Shown here one piece after another: positions 1 to 6,420 of a DNA stretch of 8,886 bases. The stretch comes from Acidobacteriota bacterium (GTDB lineage Bacteria > Acidobacteriota > Blastocatellia > Pyrinomonadales > Pyrinomonadaceae), in NCBI GenBank assembly GCA_029777145.1, contig JAKOSS010000135.1, forward strand, positions 1-8,886, given 5' to 3'. Each line of letters opens with the position of its first letter. Position 1 is the stretch's first letter. The translations under genes and the position numbers were made by a program. Under the pieces are notes generated by a model. The model was not told the origin of the DNA, made no database searches, and saw only the letters and a program-made list of their open reading frames with translations.

Positions 1-1
1 C

Positions 2-952
2 GATCGCGGCGTCCAGACGCTGACTGCCGATAAATTGACGGCGACCTTCAACCAGGCGTCGCAGGATGTCCAACAACTGGACGCGATCGGGTCGGCGAAG
101 TTCGTCGAGCTCGACCGCAACGGAACGGCAGCGCAGATGTCGTTCGTCGCCGCGGAGAAACTCGTCAAGCTTCGCGGCGGGGAACCGATGGTCTGGGATT
201 CAAAGGCGCGCGCAAAGGCCGACGAGATCGACTGGGACACCGGTAAACAAAGATCGTATCTGCGCGGATCGGTCTCGACCACGTATTACAATCAGAAACA
301 GACCGGCGGCGCGGCGCCGTTCGGTTCGTCGAACAAGCCCGTCTTCCTGACCGCCGCCGCTGCCGAGATCGATCATGCCGCCGAGTCCGGAACTTATACC
401 GGCAATGCGCGGGTCTGGCAGGACAACAATTACGTTCGCGGCGACACGATCGTGATCCTCCAGCGTGAGCAGGAGTTTCGGGCGTCGGGAAATGTCCAAA
501 GCGTCGTTTACGATGCGAGGTCGGGAGACAAGAAGAACGTGCCTGTATTCGCGGCCGCCCAACGCATGGCTTATTCCCGGGCTTCACGGGTGATCAGATA
601 CGAGGACGCGGTCGATATCAGGCAAGGAACTGACCGCGTGACCGGCGGGCTCGCGGTCATTCAGCTCGGTGAAAACAACGAGATGTCGCAGACGACGATC
701 GAGAACAACGTCGTCATCACGCAGCCGAAACGCCGCGCGACGGGAAACTGGGCGCAGTATACGAACGATTCGGACGTGGCGATCCTGCGCGGCAATCCGG
801 CGGTCGTCGAAGATGCCGAGAACGGTTCGACCCAGGGCGCGCAGCTGACGATGTACAAACGTGAGAACCGGTTCGTGAACGAGTCGAAGACGAGTCCGAA
901 CGCGGCGGGACGAATCCGCTCGGTTTATAAGGTGAAACAGAATCAGGAGTGA
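2..952 (+). CDS. lptA: LptA/OstA-like LPS-transport protein, 3' part (N-terminus outside window)
   Basis: The frame is open from base 2 to the TGA at 950-952, giving 316 residues without a natural start. The TTG at 35 lies inside the conserved stretch '[14 protein letters not shown]' and is not a believable start. Repeated beta-strand patterns of the OstA/LptA jellyroll type are visible: a '[10 protein letters not shown]' strand and a '[12 protein letters not shown]' strand, then '[20 protein letters not shown]', then '[20 protein letters not shown]' with '[15 protein letters not shown]', and a last one near '[18 protein letters not shown]'. Members of this family form the periplasmic bridge carrying LPS from LptB2FGC to LptD. 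At more than 316 residues it is longer than E. coli LptA (185 aa), so it may be a fused or multi-repeat LptC/LptA form. Contact with lptB downstream supports the role. The exact family name is less certain than the OstA fold. Confidence 0.75.
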   Translation, partial: DRGVQTLTADKLTATFNQASQDVQQLDAIGSAKFVELDRNGTAAQMSFVAAEKLVKLRGGEPMVWDSKARAKADEIDWDTGKQRSYLRGSVSTTYYNQKQTGGAAPFGSSNKPVFLTAAAAEIDHAAESGTYTGNARVWQDNNYVRGDTIVILQREQEFRASGNVQSVVYDARSGDKKNVPVFAAAQRMAYSRASRVIRYEDAVDIRQGTDRVTGGLAVIQLGENNEMSQTTIENNVVITQPKRRATGNWAQYTNDSDVAILRGNPAVVEDAENGSTQGAQLTMYKRENRFVNESKTSPNAAGRIRSVYKVKQNQE

Positions 953-1728
953 TGGAAGATCGGTTAACAGCGAACGGATCCAACGGAGATCGATCGAACG
1001 GCGACGTCGAGTCGTTCACGGCGATGCATCTGCAGAAGTCGTACGGGCGCCGGCGGGTCGTTGACGACGTCAGTTTGTACGTCCATCAGGGCGAGATCGT
1101 CGGACTGCTTGGAGCGAACGGAGCCGGAAAAACGACAACGTTTTACATGATGGTCGGGCTCGAGAGCTCCGAGTCGGGAAGCATATTTCTCAACGGCCGC
1201 GATGTCACCAAGCTTCCGATGTATCTACGGGCGCGGCTCGGTGTCGGCTATCTTCCGCAGGAGCCGTCGATCTTCCGCAAGATGACGGCGGAACAGAACA
1301 TTCTGGCGGTGCTCGAGACGATGAAGATGGAACGTCATGACCGCCTGGCGCGGCTCGAGGAACTGCTCGAGGAATTCGGTGTGACCCACGTCCGCAAGAC
1401 CCGCGGCGACGCGCTTTCGGGCGGCGAACGCCGACGCGTGGAGATCGCCCGCTGCCTCGCTACCGAGCCGCTTTACATTCTTCTCGACGAGCCGTTCGCG
1501 GGCATTGATCCGATCGCCATCGACGACATCCGCGAGATCATCCTGTATCTCAAGCGCCAGGGTATCGGGATCCTGATCACGGACCATAACGTACGGGAAA
1601 CATTGGGGATAACCGATCGGGCGTACATTATGGCCGAGGGCCGGATCCTCAAGAGCGGCGACCCGTCCGAGCTTGTCGAGGACGCCGACGTGCGGCGTTT
1701 GTACCTCGGCGAACGGTTCACTCTTTGA
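952..1728 (+). CDS. lptB: LptB, ATPase of the LPS export ABC transporter
   Basis: Cytoplasmic ATPase that powers LPS extraction from the inner membrane with LptF/LptG. Counting from ATG 952 (258 aa), the ABC landmarks are all intact: Walker A GANGAGKT at 54-61, Q-loop Gln103 in '[12 protein letters not shown]', signature LSGGE at 155-159, Walker B ILLDEP at 176-181 and the switch His212 in 'DHNVRETL'. The '[12 protein letters not shown]' and 'DEPFAGIDP' wording is typical of LptB rather than of other ABC ATPases. The start is not certain. ATG 952 overlaps the upstream stop by one base (TGATG), with AGGAG at 945-949 unusually close; GTG 949 is possible, and ATG 1024 would remove a variable, non-conserved N-terminal tail of 24 residues. 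The overlap argues for translational coupling to the OstA gene. Confidence 0.93.
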   Translation: MEDRLTANGSNGDRSNGDVESFTAMHLQKSYGRRRVVDDVSLYVHQGEIVGLLGANGAGKTTTFYMMVGLESSESGSIFLNGRDVTKLPMYLRARLGVGYLPQEPSIFRKMTAEQNILAVLETMKMERHDRLARLEELLEEFGVTHVRKTRGDALSGGERRRVEIARCLATEPLYILLDEPFAGIDPIAIDDIREIILYLKRQGIGILITDHNVRETLGITDRAYIMAEGRILKSGDPSELVEDADVRRLYLGERFTL

Positions 1729-1740
1729 CGTTTTTGTTTT

Positions 1741-1769
1741 TTCACATTTGATAACCAAGAGGTTATAAT
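1741..1769 (+). promoter_or_regulatory. Sigma-70-type promoter ahead of rpoN
   Basis: TTCACA (1741-1746, 5 of 6 matches to TTGACA), a 17-bp spacer and a perfect TATAAT (1764-1769). This predicts a transcript starting near 1776 and a leader of about 42 nt before rpoN. It lies in the only sizeable gap between lptB and rpoN and would let sigma-54 and the downstream genes be expressed apart from the lpt genes. The assignment rests on consensus matching only. Confidence 0.7.
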
Positions 1770-1780
1770 TGAGACACTTA

Positions 1781-1799
1781 GGCCGTTCGGAAACGGTCC
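1781..1799 (+). promoter_or_regulatory. Hairpin in the rpoN leader
   Basis: GG+CCGTT (1781-1787) pairs with AACGG+CC (1792-1799, with T1797 bulged) around a CGGA tetraloop. It starts a few bases after the predicted transcription start and ends 18 nt before the rpoN ATG. No U-run follows, so it does not look like a terminator. It could stabilise the 5' end or affect initiation; function is unknown. Confidence 0.45.
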
Positions 1800-1817
1800 G
1801 CCATCGCTGATCCGACT

Positions 1818-3380
1818 ATGAGTTCTCTGCGACTCCAAACATCACTGAAACAGAGCCTTGTGCTGACGCCGCAATTGCGTCAGCGCATCGAAATGCTTCA
1901 AATGACGTCGCTTGAGCTGTCGGAACTGATTCAGCAGGAAATGGAATCGAACGTCATGCTCGAGGAGGTCCAGGGCGACGAGGAACTCCAGGAGATCTCT
2001 GAAAAGATCCTCGATCAGAACGCCGACGGCGAATCGGAAGGCTTCGTCAACGGGGCCGACAACGATTCCGAACAATCGGCCGTTCCGGACCGCCAGGAAT
2101 CCGGATCAGTCGATTTGCCGGCTGAGTCGCAGGCCGATTCGGGGGCCGAATTCGAAGGCGAATCGGACGATTTCAGCGAAGAGCGCGCCGATTCCTTCGA
2201 GGAGATCGATTTCGGGCGCGAGTTTCAGGATTATCTCGATCCGGGATACAAGACCCAGGAGATCGAGTACAAAGAGGACGCTCCGAGTTTCGAACAATTT
2301 CTGACGCGCTCTGAATCGCTGACCGAACATCTCGAATGGCAGCTGCACCTGAGCCAGATCGACGAAGACGTCCTCGACGCCGCGGTTTCGATCATCGGAA
2401 ACCTTGACGGCGACGGACGGCTCAACGCCACTTCCGATGAGATCGCCGACATGAACCAATGCTCTCTGGAGATCGTCGAAGAAGCGCGACAGGTCGTTCT
2501 GCGCCTCGAACCGGTCGGTTGCGGAGCGCGAAACGTCAAGGAATGCCTGCTCGCGCAGCTTGATGTGAAAGGACTCGGCGACTCGCTGGCCGCGGAGCTC
2601 GTCCGCGAGCATCTCGAGGACCTGCAGCCGCACCGTCTGCAGCATCTCGCCAAACACACCGGGGTCGAGATTCACGAACTGAACGACGAGATCAACAAGA
2701 TCCGCGCGCTTGATCCGTATCCGGGACGCCGTTATTCGTCGGGCGATCCGATCTACGTCGCCCCTGAGGTTTACATCGAGAAGGTCGAGGACGATTACGT
2801 CATCTATTTCTCGGACGAGGGAAGCCCGCGATTACGGATCAGCACTTCATACCAGCAACTGCTTTCGGAGAACGGAGTCTCCAAGGAAACCAAGGATTTT
2901 ATCAAGGAGCGTTTCAGGTCGGCGGTCGATCTTTTGAGGAATATCGAGCACCGGCGGCTGACGATTTACCGGGTCGTCGAATGCATCGTCGCCAAGCAGC
3001 GGGAGTTTCTCGATTATGGCGTCGAGCACCTGAAACCGATGATGCTCAAGGACGTCGCGGAAGATATCGGCATGCATTTGTCGACGATCTCGCGCGTCGT
3101 CAACCGGAAATACGCGCATACGCCGCAGGGCGTGATCGAGCTTCGCCGGTTCTTCAGCGAGGGTATGCTGAACGAGGACGGCGAGGAAGTCTCGACGAGA
3201 ATTCTGAAACTGAAGATCAAGAAAATGATCGAGGAGGAAGATACCAAAAAGCCTTTGACCGACGATCAGATCGCAAAGGTTTTGAGCAAGGAAGGCGTGA
3301 AACTGTCGCGCCGGACCGTCGCGAAATACCGTGACCAGATGCAGATCGCTGGGTCGCGCGAACGTCGGACGGTCATTTGA
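1818..3380 (+). CDS. rpoN: RNA polymerase sigma-54 factor RpoN
   Basis: 520 residues covering the whole sigma-54 architecture. Region I is Gln/Leu-rich (about 1-50, 'LKQSLVLTPQLRQRIEMLQM'), the part that contacts activators and the -12 promoter element. An acidic linker follows (about 51-145), then the core-binding domain (about 150-340, including 'EPVGCGARNVKECLLAQLD'). The HTH lies around 405-435 ('MHLSTISRVVNRKY'), followed by 'RRFFSEGM'. The RpoN box that reads the -24 element is SRRTVAKYRD at 497-506, close to the usual ARRTVAKYRE. E. coli RpoN is 477 aa; the excess here is mainly the acidic linker. No clear Shine-Dalgarno precedes ATG 1818, but region I begins right after it, so the start is convincing. 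It directs enhancer-dependent transcription, classically of nitrogen and envelope genes. Confidence 0.97.
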   Translation: MSSLRLQTSLKQSLVLTPQLRQRIEMLQMTSLELSELIQQEMESNVMLEEVQGDEELQEISEKILDQNADGESEGFVNGADNDSEQSAVPDRQESGSVDLPAESQADSGAEFEGESDDFSEERADSFEEIDFGREFQDYLDPGYKTQEIEYKEDAPSFEQFLTRSESLTEHLEWQLHLSQIDEDVLDAAVSIIGNLDGDGRLNATSDEIADMNQCSLEIVEEARQVVLRLEPVGCGARNVKECLLAQLDVKGLGDSLAAELVREHLEDLQPHRLQHLAKHTGVEIHELNDEINKIRALDPYPGRRYSSGDPIYVAPEVYIEKVEDDYVIYFSDEGSPRLRISTSYQQLLSENGVSKETKDFIKERFRSAVDLLRNIEHRRLTIYRVVECIVAKQREFLDYGVEHLKPMMLKDVAEDIGMHLSTISRVVNRKYAHTPQGVIELRRFFSEGMLNEDGEEVSTRILKLKIKKMIEEEDTKKPLTDDQIAKVLSKEGVKLSRRTVAKYRDQMQIAGSRERRTVI

Positions 3381-3416
3381 CAAGGGGAATCACCCGCGGT
3401 TCGAGAACTCAACACA

Positions 3417-3424
3417 AAGAGGGA
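3417..3424 (+). promoter_or_regulatory. Ribosome binding site fixing the hpf start
   Basis: AAGAGGGA ends 6 nt before ATG 3431. It favours this start over the in-frame TTG at 3377, which would overlap the rpoN stop and add 18 residues with no family similarity. Confidence 0.75.
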
Positions 3425-3430
3425 AATATT

Positions 3431-3784
3431 ATGAAATTCGAATATACGGGAAGACACATTGAAGTAACGCCGGCCCTGAAAAAACACGTCGAGGACCATT
3501 TCGCCAAACTTGGTCATCTTTTCGACGGGCAGGCGATCAACGCTCACACGATAATCGAAGTCGAAAAGGGGCGTCATCGTGCGGAGATCATCGTGAAGTG
3601 GCGGAACGAAGTTCTGACCGCCGTCACCGTACTTGACGACATGTACCAGGCGCTTTCGAAGACGATCGACAAGATCGAGAAACAGGCGCTGAGGATCAAG
3701 ACCAAGGTCACCGACAAACATCACAACGCTCAGAAACTGAGCACGGTCCCGGGAACAGCCGGCGAAGCCGGAACCACCAAGTAG
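3431..3784 (+). CDS. hpf: Ribosome hibernation-promoting factor, short HPF/YfiA type
   Basis: 117-residue protein of the HPF/YfiA (ribosomal subunit interface) family, which binds the 30S decoding and mRNA channel region in slow growth and silences ribosomes. The family's opening beta strand and helix are plain: 'MKFEYTGRHIEVTPALKKHV', then 'EDHFAKLGHLFDG', the basic strand 'KGRHRAEIIVKWRNE' and the long helix 'DDMYQALSKTIDKIEKQALR'. After about residue 95 there is only a low-complexity tail rich in Thr, Gly and Ala. The C-terminal dimerisation domain of long HPF is therefore absent, and any 100S formation would need another factor. The position right after rpoN (50-bp gap) is the classic location of this gene. 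No separate promoter is convincing, so it is probably cotranscribed with rpoN. Confidence 0.95.
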   Translation: MKFEYTGRHIEVTPALKKHVEDHFAKLGHLFDGQAINAHTIIEVEKGRHRAEIIVKWRNEVLTAVTVLDDMYQALSKTIDKIEKQALRIKTKVTDKHHNAQKLSTVPGTAGEAGTTK

Positions 3785-3800
3785 TCCAGTTAGATAAGAC

Positions 3801-3833
3801 GGCCGCTGCGATCATGTCGCGGCGGCCATTTTC
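3801..3833 (+). terminator. Strong GC hairpin with short T-run between hpf and hprK
   Basis: Bases 3801-3827 fold into a 12-bp stem: GGCCGCTGCGAT pairs with GTCGCGGCGGCC (two G-U pairs) around a 3-nt CAT loop, followed by ATTTTC. This has the shape of an intrinsic terminator with a short U-tract. Its base ends only 11 nt before the hprK ATG and no promoter fits in between. It may therefore act as a partial terminator, processing site or mRNA-stability element inside the operon rather than a full stop. Confidence 0.6.
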
Positions 3834-3838
3834 GTACG

Positions 3839-4780
3839 ATGCAGAGCAGTTTGCCGACAATCAGCGTCCGCGAACTCGTCGACAGCGTCCCCGCCGAAAT
3901 GCCGGTCGAGGTGCTCGCGGGCGAGTCCGGGCTCGATGATCGGAAGATCGATTCGCCGCGGATCCAGAAGCTCGGACTGGCACTCGCCGGATTTGCGCAT
4001 TACATCCATCCGGGTCGCGTCCAGGTCGTCGGGCAGAGCGAGATCAGTTATCTGAACCATCTTGAGCAGGACCGCAAGAACAGCGCGCTCGCTTTTCTCG
4101 ACGTCGACAAGATCAGCTGCATCCTCGTGACGAAAGGGCTGGATGCGCCGCCTGAATTGCTTGAGCTTGTAAGTGCGAACTCGATTCCGTTGCTGAGGAC
4201 TCCGCTGGTCAGTTCGAACGCGATCCTGCATCTGACGACGTTTCTTCAGGAGATTCTCGCGCCCCAGATGTCCGTTCACGGCGTTTTGATGGAAATGTTC
4301 GGGATCGGCGTCCTGATCGACGGCGATTCGGGGATCGGCAAATCCGAATGCGCCCTCGATCTGATCGGCCGCGGCCACCGTTTGATCGCCGACGACTCGG
4401 TCCGCATCAAGAAGATCGGAACGCTGATCGAAGGTTCGGCGCCCGAATTGATCCGCGATTTTCTCGAGATCCACGGACTCGGGATCGTCAATGTCCGCGA
4501 GATCTTCGGGATCACGGCGATCGGGAAGCCGAAAAAGATCGAACTCGCCATCAGCCTGAAGCGTTGGGACGATTTTGAGGCGATCGACCGGCTCGGGATC
4601 GAAACGCAGGAAGAGGAAGTTTTCGGGATCAAGATCCCGAAGTTCGTTCTGCCGGTGAGCCCCGGACGGACGATCGCGACGCTCGTCGAGACCGCTGTCA
4701 GGATCTATATGCTGAAGCTGTCCGGGTACAACGCGGCGCAGAGCCTGATCGCGAAACACAGTACAATGGTCGGCGGCTAG
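3839..4780 (+). CDS. hprK: HPr kinase/phosphorylase HprK
   Basis: Bifunctional enzyme that phosphorylates HPr on its regulatory serine using ATP or PPi, and reverses this by phosphorolysis. The 313-residue length is normal. The N-terminal domain (about 1-130, 'ISVRELVDSVPAEMPVEVLA') is followed by the catalytic domain: His147 in 'SVHGVLMEM', P-loop GDSGIGKS at 162-169 with Lys168, 'GRGHRLIADDSVRIKK', and the HprK signature 'EIHGLGIVNVREIFGI'. The usual C-terminal helix with 'GYNAAQSLIAKHS' is present. All catalytic landmarks look intact. The protein substrate, HPr, is encoded 1.4 kb downstream on the same strand. No Shine-Dalgarno is visible; the region holds the hairpin at 3801-3827 instead. 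Only 19 bp separate its stop from rapZ. Confidence 0.96.
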   Translation: MQSSLPTISVRELVDSVPAEMPVEVLAGESGLDDRKIDSPRIQKLGLALAGFAHYIHPGRVQVVGQSEISYLNHLEQDRKNSALAFLDVDKISCILVTKGLDAPPELLELVSANSIPLLRTPLVSSNAILHLTTFLQEILAPQMSVHGVLMEMFGIGVLIDGDSGIGKSECALDLIGRGHRLIADDSVRIKKIGTLIEGSAPELIRDFLEIHGLGIVNVREIFGITAIGKPKKIELAISLKRWDDFEAIDRLGIETQEEEVFGIKIPKFVLPVSPGRTIATLVETAVRIYMLKLSGYNAAQSLIAKHSTMVGG

Positions 4781-4799
4781 CCGCTTTCGTCCGGAATTT

Positions 4800-5696
4800 A
4801 TGACTCAATCCGCGCATACAAAACACGGCCCGCCGTCGTTTGTGATCATTACCGGCCTCAGCGGGTCGGGGATGTCCTCGGCGACGAACGCCTTCGAGGA
4901 CCTCGGCTATTTTTGCGTCGACAACCTTCCCGTAACGATGCTGCCGACGTTTGCGCGGCTTTTGTTGCCGAATTCCGAGGAGGTCGTCTCGATCGAGAAG
5001 GCGGCGCTTGTGATCGACATTCGCGAACGCCATTTCTTTCAGGATTTCCCGAACGAACTCAAGCGGCTGCGACGGAAGAAACTCGATCCGTTCGTGCTCT
5101 TTTTCGAGGCGTCCGACGAGGTTCTCCAGCGCCGGTTCTCGGAGACGCGCCGGCCTCACCCGTTCGATCGCGGCAAGGGACTGCTCGATGCTATCCGCGA
5201 GGAACGGCACGCGCTTGAATCGGTCCGGAACATCGCCGATCTGATCATCGACTCGTCGACGCATACGGTCCACACGCTGCGTCACTATCTGGTCAGCCGG
5301 TTCGGGATCCGCGAAGACGGCAATGCGCTTCACATTCAGCTGATCAGTTTCGGCCACAAATACGGAACGCCCGGACAGGTTGATCTGATGTTCGACGTCC
5401 GGCATCTTCCGAACCCGTATTTTGTCGAGGGTCTGCGCGAACTGCCGGGAACCGATCCGCGCGTTCAGGCCTATCTTGACGACCAGCCCGAGGTCGGTGA
5501 GACGATCCGTCGATTTGCGGATCTGTTGCAGTATCTGATCCCGCTGTACAAGCGCGAAGGGAAGTCGTACCTGACGATCGGGGTCGGCTGTACGGGAGGC
5601 CGGCACCGGTCGGTAATGGTCGCCGAACGTCTTGGCGAGTCGCTCAAGTCGGACGGCGTCGAAATGTCGGTTCAGCATCGAGACGTTCAGAAGTAA
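4800..5696 (+). CDS. rapZ: RapZ/YvcJ-family nucleotide-binding protein with altered Walker A
   Basis: 298 residues, aligning by eye over the full length with RapZ. The P-loop region is 'FVIITGLSGSGMSSATNAFE', followed by 'DLGYFCVDNLPVTMLP', a Walker B-like 'ALVIDIRER', 'LISFGHKYGTPGQVDLMFDV' with 'RHLPNPYF', and the C-terminal signature GCTGGRHRS at 263-271 ending 'QHRDVQK'. In E. coli, RapZ binds glucosamine-6-phosphate through its C-terminal domain and directs GlmZ decay by RNase E; B. subtilis YvcJ is an NTPase. Which role applies here is unknown. Oddity: the invariant P-loop lysine is Met25 (ATG at 4872-4874), so ATP/GTP hydrolysis may be lost while the C-terminal ligand/RNA domain stays intact. 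Placement between hprK and EIIA/HPr is typical of this family. Only a weak GGA precedes the start. Confidence 0.93.
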   Translation: MTQSAHTKHGPPSFVIITGLSGSGMSSATNAFEDLGYFCVDNLPVTMLPTFARLLLPNSEEVVSIEKAALVIDIRERHFFQDFPNELKRLRRKKLDPFVLFFEASDEVLQRRFSETRRPHPFDRGKGLLDAIREERHALESVRNIADLIIDSSTHTVHTLRHYLVSRFGIREDGNALHIQLISFGHKYGTPGQVDLMFDVRHLPNPYFVEGLRELPGTDPRVQAYLDDQPEVGETIRRFADLLQYLIPLYKREGKSYLTIGVGCTGGRHRSVMVAERLGESLKSDGVEMSVQHRDVQK

Positions 5697-5705
5697 TAAC
5701 TCCCG

Positions 5706-5713
5706 AAAGGAGA
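5706..5713 (+). promoter_or_regulatory. Strong ribosome binding site for the EIIA-Man gene
   Basis: AAAGGAGA lies 7 nt before ATG 5721. It is the strongest Shine-Dalgarno in the window, suggesting the EIIA protein is made in larger amounts than RapZ or HprK from a shared mRNA. Confidence 0.8.
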
Positions 5714-5720
5714 TGGAATC

Positions 5721-6146
5721 ATGAAGAAAATCGGAGGAGTCGTCGTTTCGCATGGCCAGGTGGCGAACGAACTGGTTGCGGCGGCCGAGACGGTCGTCGG
5801 TGATCTGAGCCATATCGCCGCCGTTTCGATCGGCTGGCACGACGATGTCGAATCGGCGCAGAACGAGATATCGCGGGCGATCAAAAAGGTTTCGGACGGC
5901 AAGGGAGTCCTCCTTCTGACCGATATGTTCGGCGGGACGCCGACCAACATCTCAGCCATGTTCATCGAGGAGAACGAGGTCGAAATGGTGACCGGCGTCA
6001 ATCTCCCGATGGTCATCAAACTTGCCTCTCAAACCAAGGAAATGACGCTCGAGGAAATGGCGATTGAGGTCGAAACGCAAGGGAAGCAGTCAATCTACCG
6101 GGCGAGCGAACTGCTCGTGCCGCAGAAGTTCAAAAAGGATGCTTAA
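5721..6146 (+). CDS. Stand-alone PTS EIIA component, mannose family
   Basis: 141-residue single-domain protein of the PTS EIIA-Man family. The active histidine is His11 in 'GGVVVSHGQVANEL', where the family accepts phosphate from HPr. The conserved loop 'LLTDMFGGTPTN' follows (about residues 66-77), then 'MVTGVNLPMVIKLA'. There is no IIB domain fused at the C-terminus and no IIB, IIC or IID gene nearby, so it is unlikely to serve a mannose permease and more likely acts as a phosphorylation-dependent regulator. The DhaM type (dihydroxyacetone kinase) is an alternative but less likely from the motif wording. It is preceded by a very strong ribosome binding site and its last 8 bases overlap the HPr gene, which fits a phosphodonor-acceptor pair made together. 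Confidence 0.9.
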   Translation: MKKIGGVVVSHGQVANELVAAAETVVGDLSHIAAVSIGWHDDVESAQNEISRAIKKVSDGKGVLLLTDMFGGTPTNISAMFIEENEVEMVTGVNLPMVIKLASQTKEMTLEEMAIEVETQGKQSIYRASELLVPQKFKKDA

Positions 6147-6411
6147 GGGGCAGGTTTCGATCGTCAACGACCTCGGATTGCATGCGCGCGCCGCGGCCCA
6201 GCTGGTGCGCCTCGCGAGCGGGTTCGGCAGCCGGATCAGATTGCTCCGCACCGACAACGCGGTGATCGCGGACGCGAAGTCGATCCTCAGCGTTCTCACG
6301 CTTGCGGCTTCAAAAGGAGTAATCCTCGAGATCGAGATCGACGGCGAAGACGAATCGGCCGCATTTTCGGCGATCGAATCGATCTTTGCTAACGGCTTCG
6401 GTGAAATGTAG
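6139..6411 (+). CDS. ptsH: HPr phosphocarrier protein
   Basis: 90-residue HPr. The phosphorylated histidine is His15 in 'NDLGLHARAAAQLV', with Arg17 beside it. The regulatory serine is Ser48 in 'DAKSILSVLTLAASKG', the equivalent of Ser46 and the target of HprK. Both sites are intact, so it should take phosphate from EI at His15 and be modified by HprK at Ser48. ATG 6139 is chosen because family homology starts right after it; the frame stays open upstream to 6064, but those codons overlap the EIIA gene and match nothing. The start overlaps the EIIA stop by 8 bases, with AAAAAGG directly upstream. ptsI (EI), which often follows ptsH, is absent: arginase begins 9 bp later. Confidence 0.95.
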   Translation: MLKGQVSIVNDLGLHARAAAQLVRLASGFGSRIRLLRTDNAVIADAKSILSVLTLAASKGVILEIEIDGEDESAAFSAIESIFANGFGEM

Positions 6412-6420
6412 TATTTTTCT

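Noticed and set aside
1731..1742. T-rich run after lptB as an intrinsic terminator
   Set aside because: No stable stem lies directly upstream (GAACGGTTC leaves a one-base loop), so the T-run alone is not a terminator; it overlaps the start of the rpoN -35 box.
3377..3382. Perfect TTGACA at the rpoN stop as a -35 for hpf
   Set aside because: At spacings of 16-18 bp the -10 candidates (such as TTCGAG) match at most two or three of six; no convincing promoter.
3812..4759. 315-codon open frame on the - strand opposite hprK
   Set aside because: Fully opposite a conserved hprK; composition heavy in Asp and Arg, with no recognisable domain or start signal.
4698..5840. 380-codon open frame on the - strand across hprK, rapZ and the EIIA gene
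   Set aside because: It mirrors the codon pattern of three well-conserved + strand genes, is rich in Arg/Asp as expected of antisense GC-rich frames, and shows no family motif.
6064..6138. 25-residue N-terminal extension of HPr
   Set aside because: It lies in the EIIA gene out of frame, is Arg/Ser-rich and unlike HPr; ATG 6139 gives a normal 90-residue HPr.
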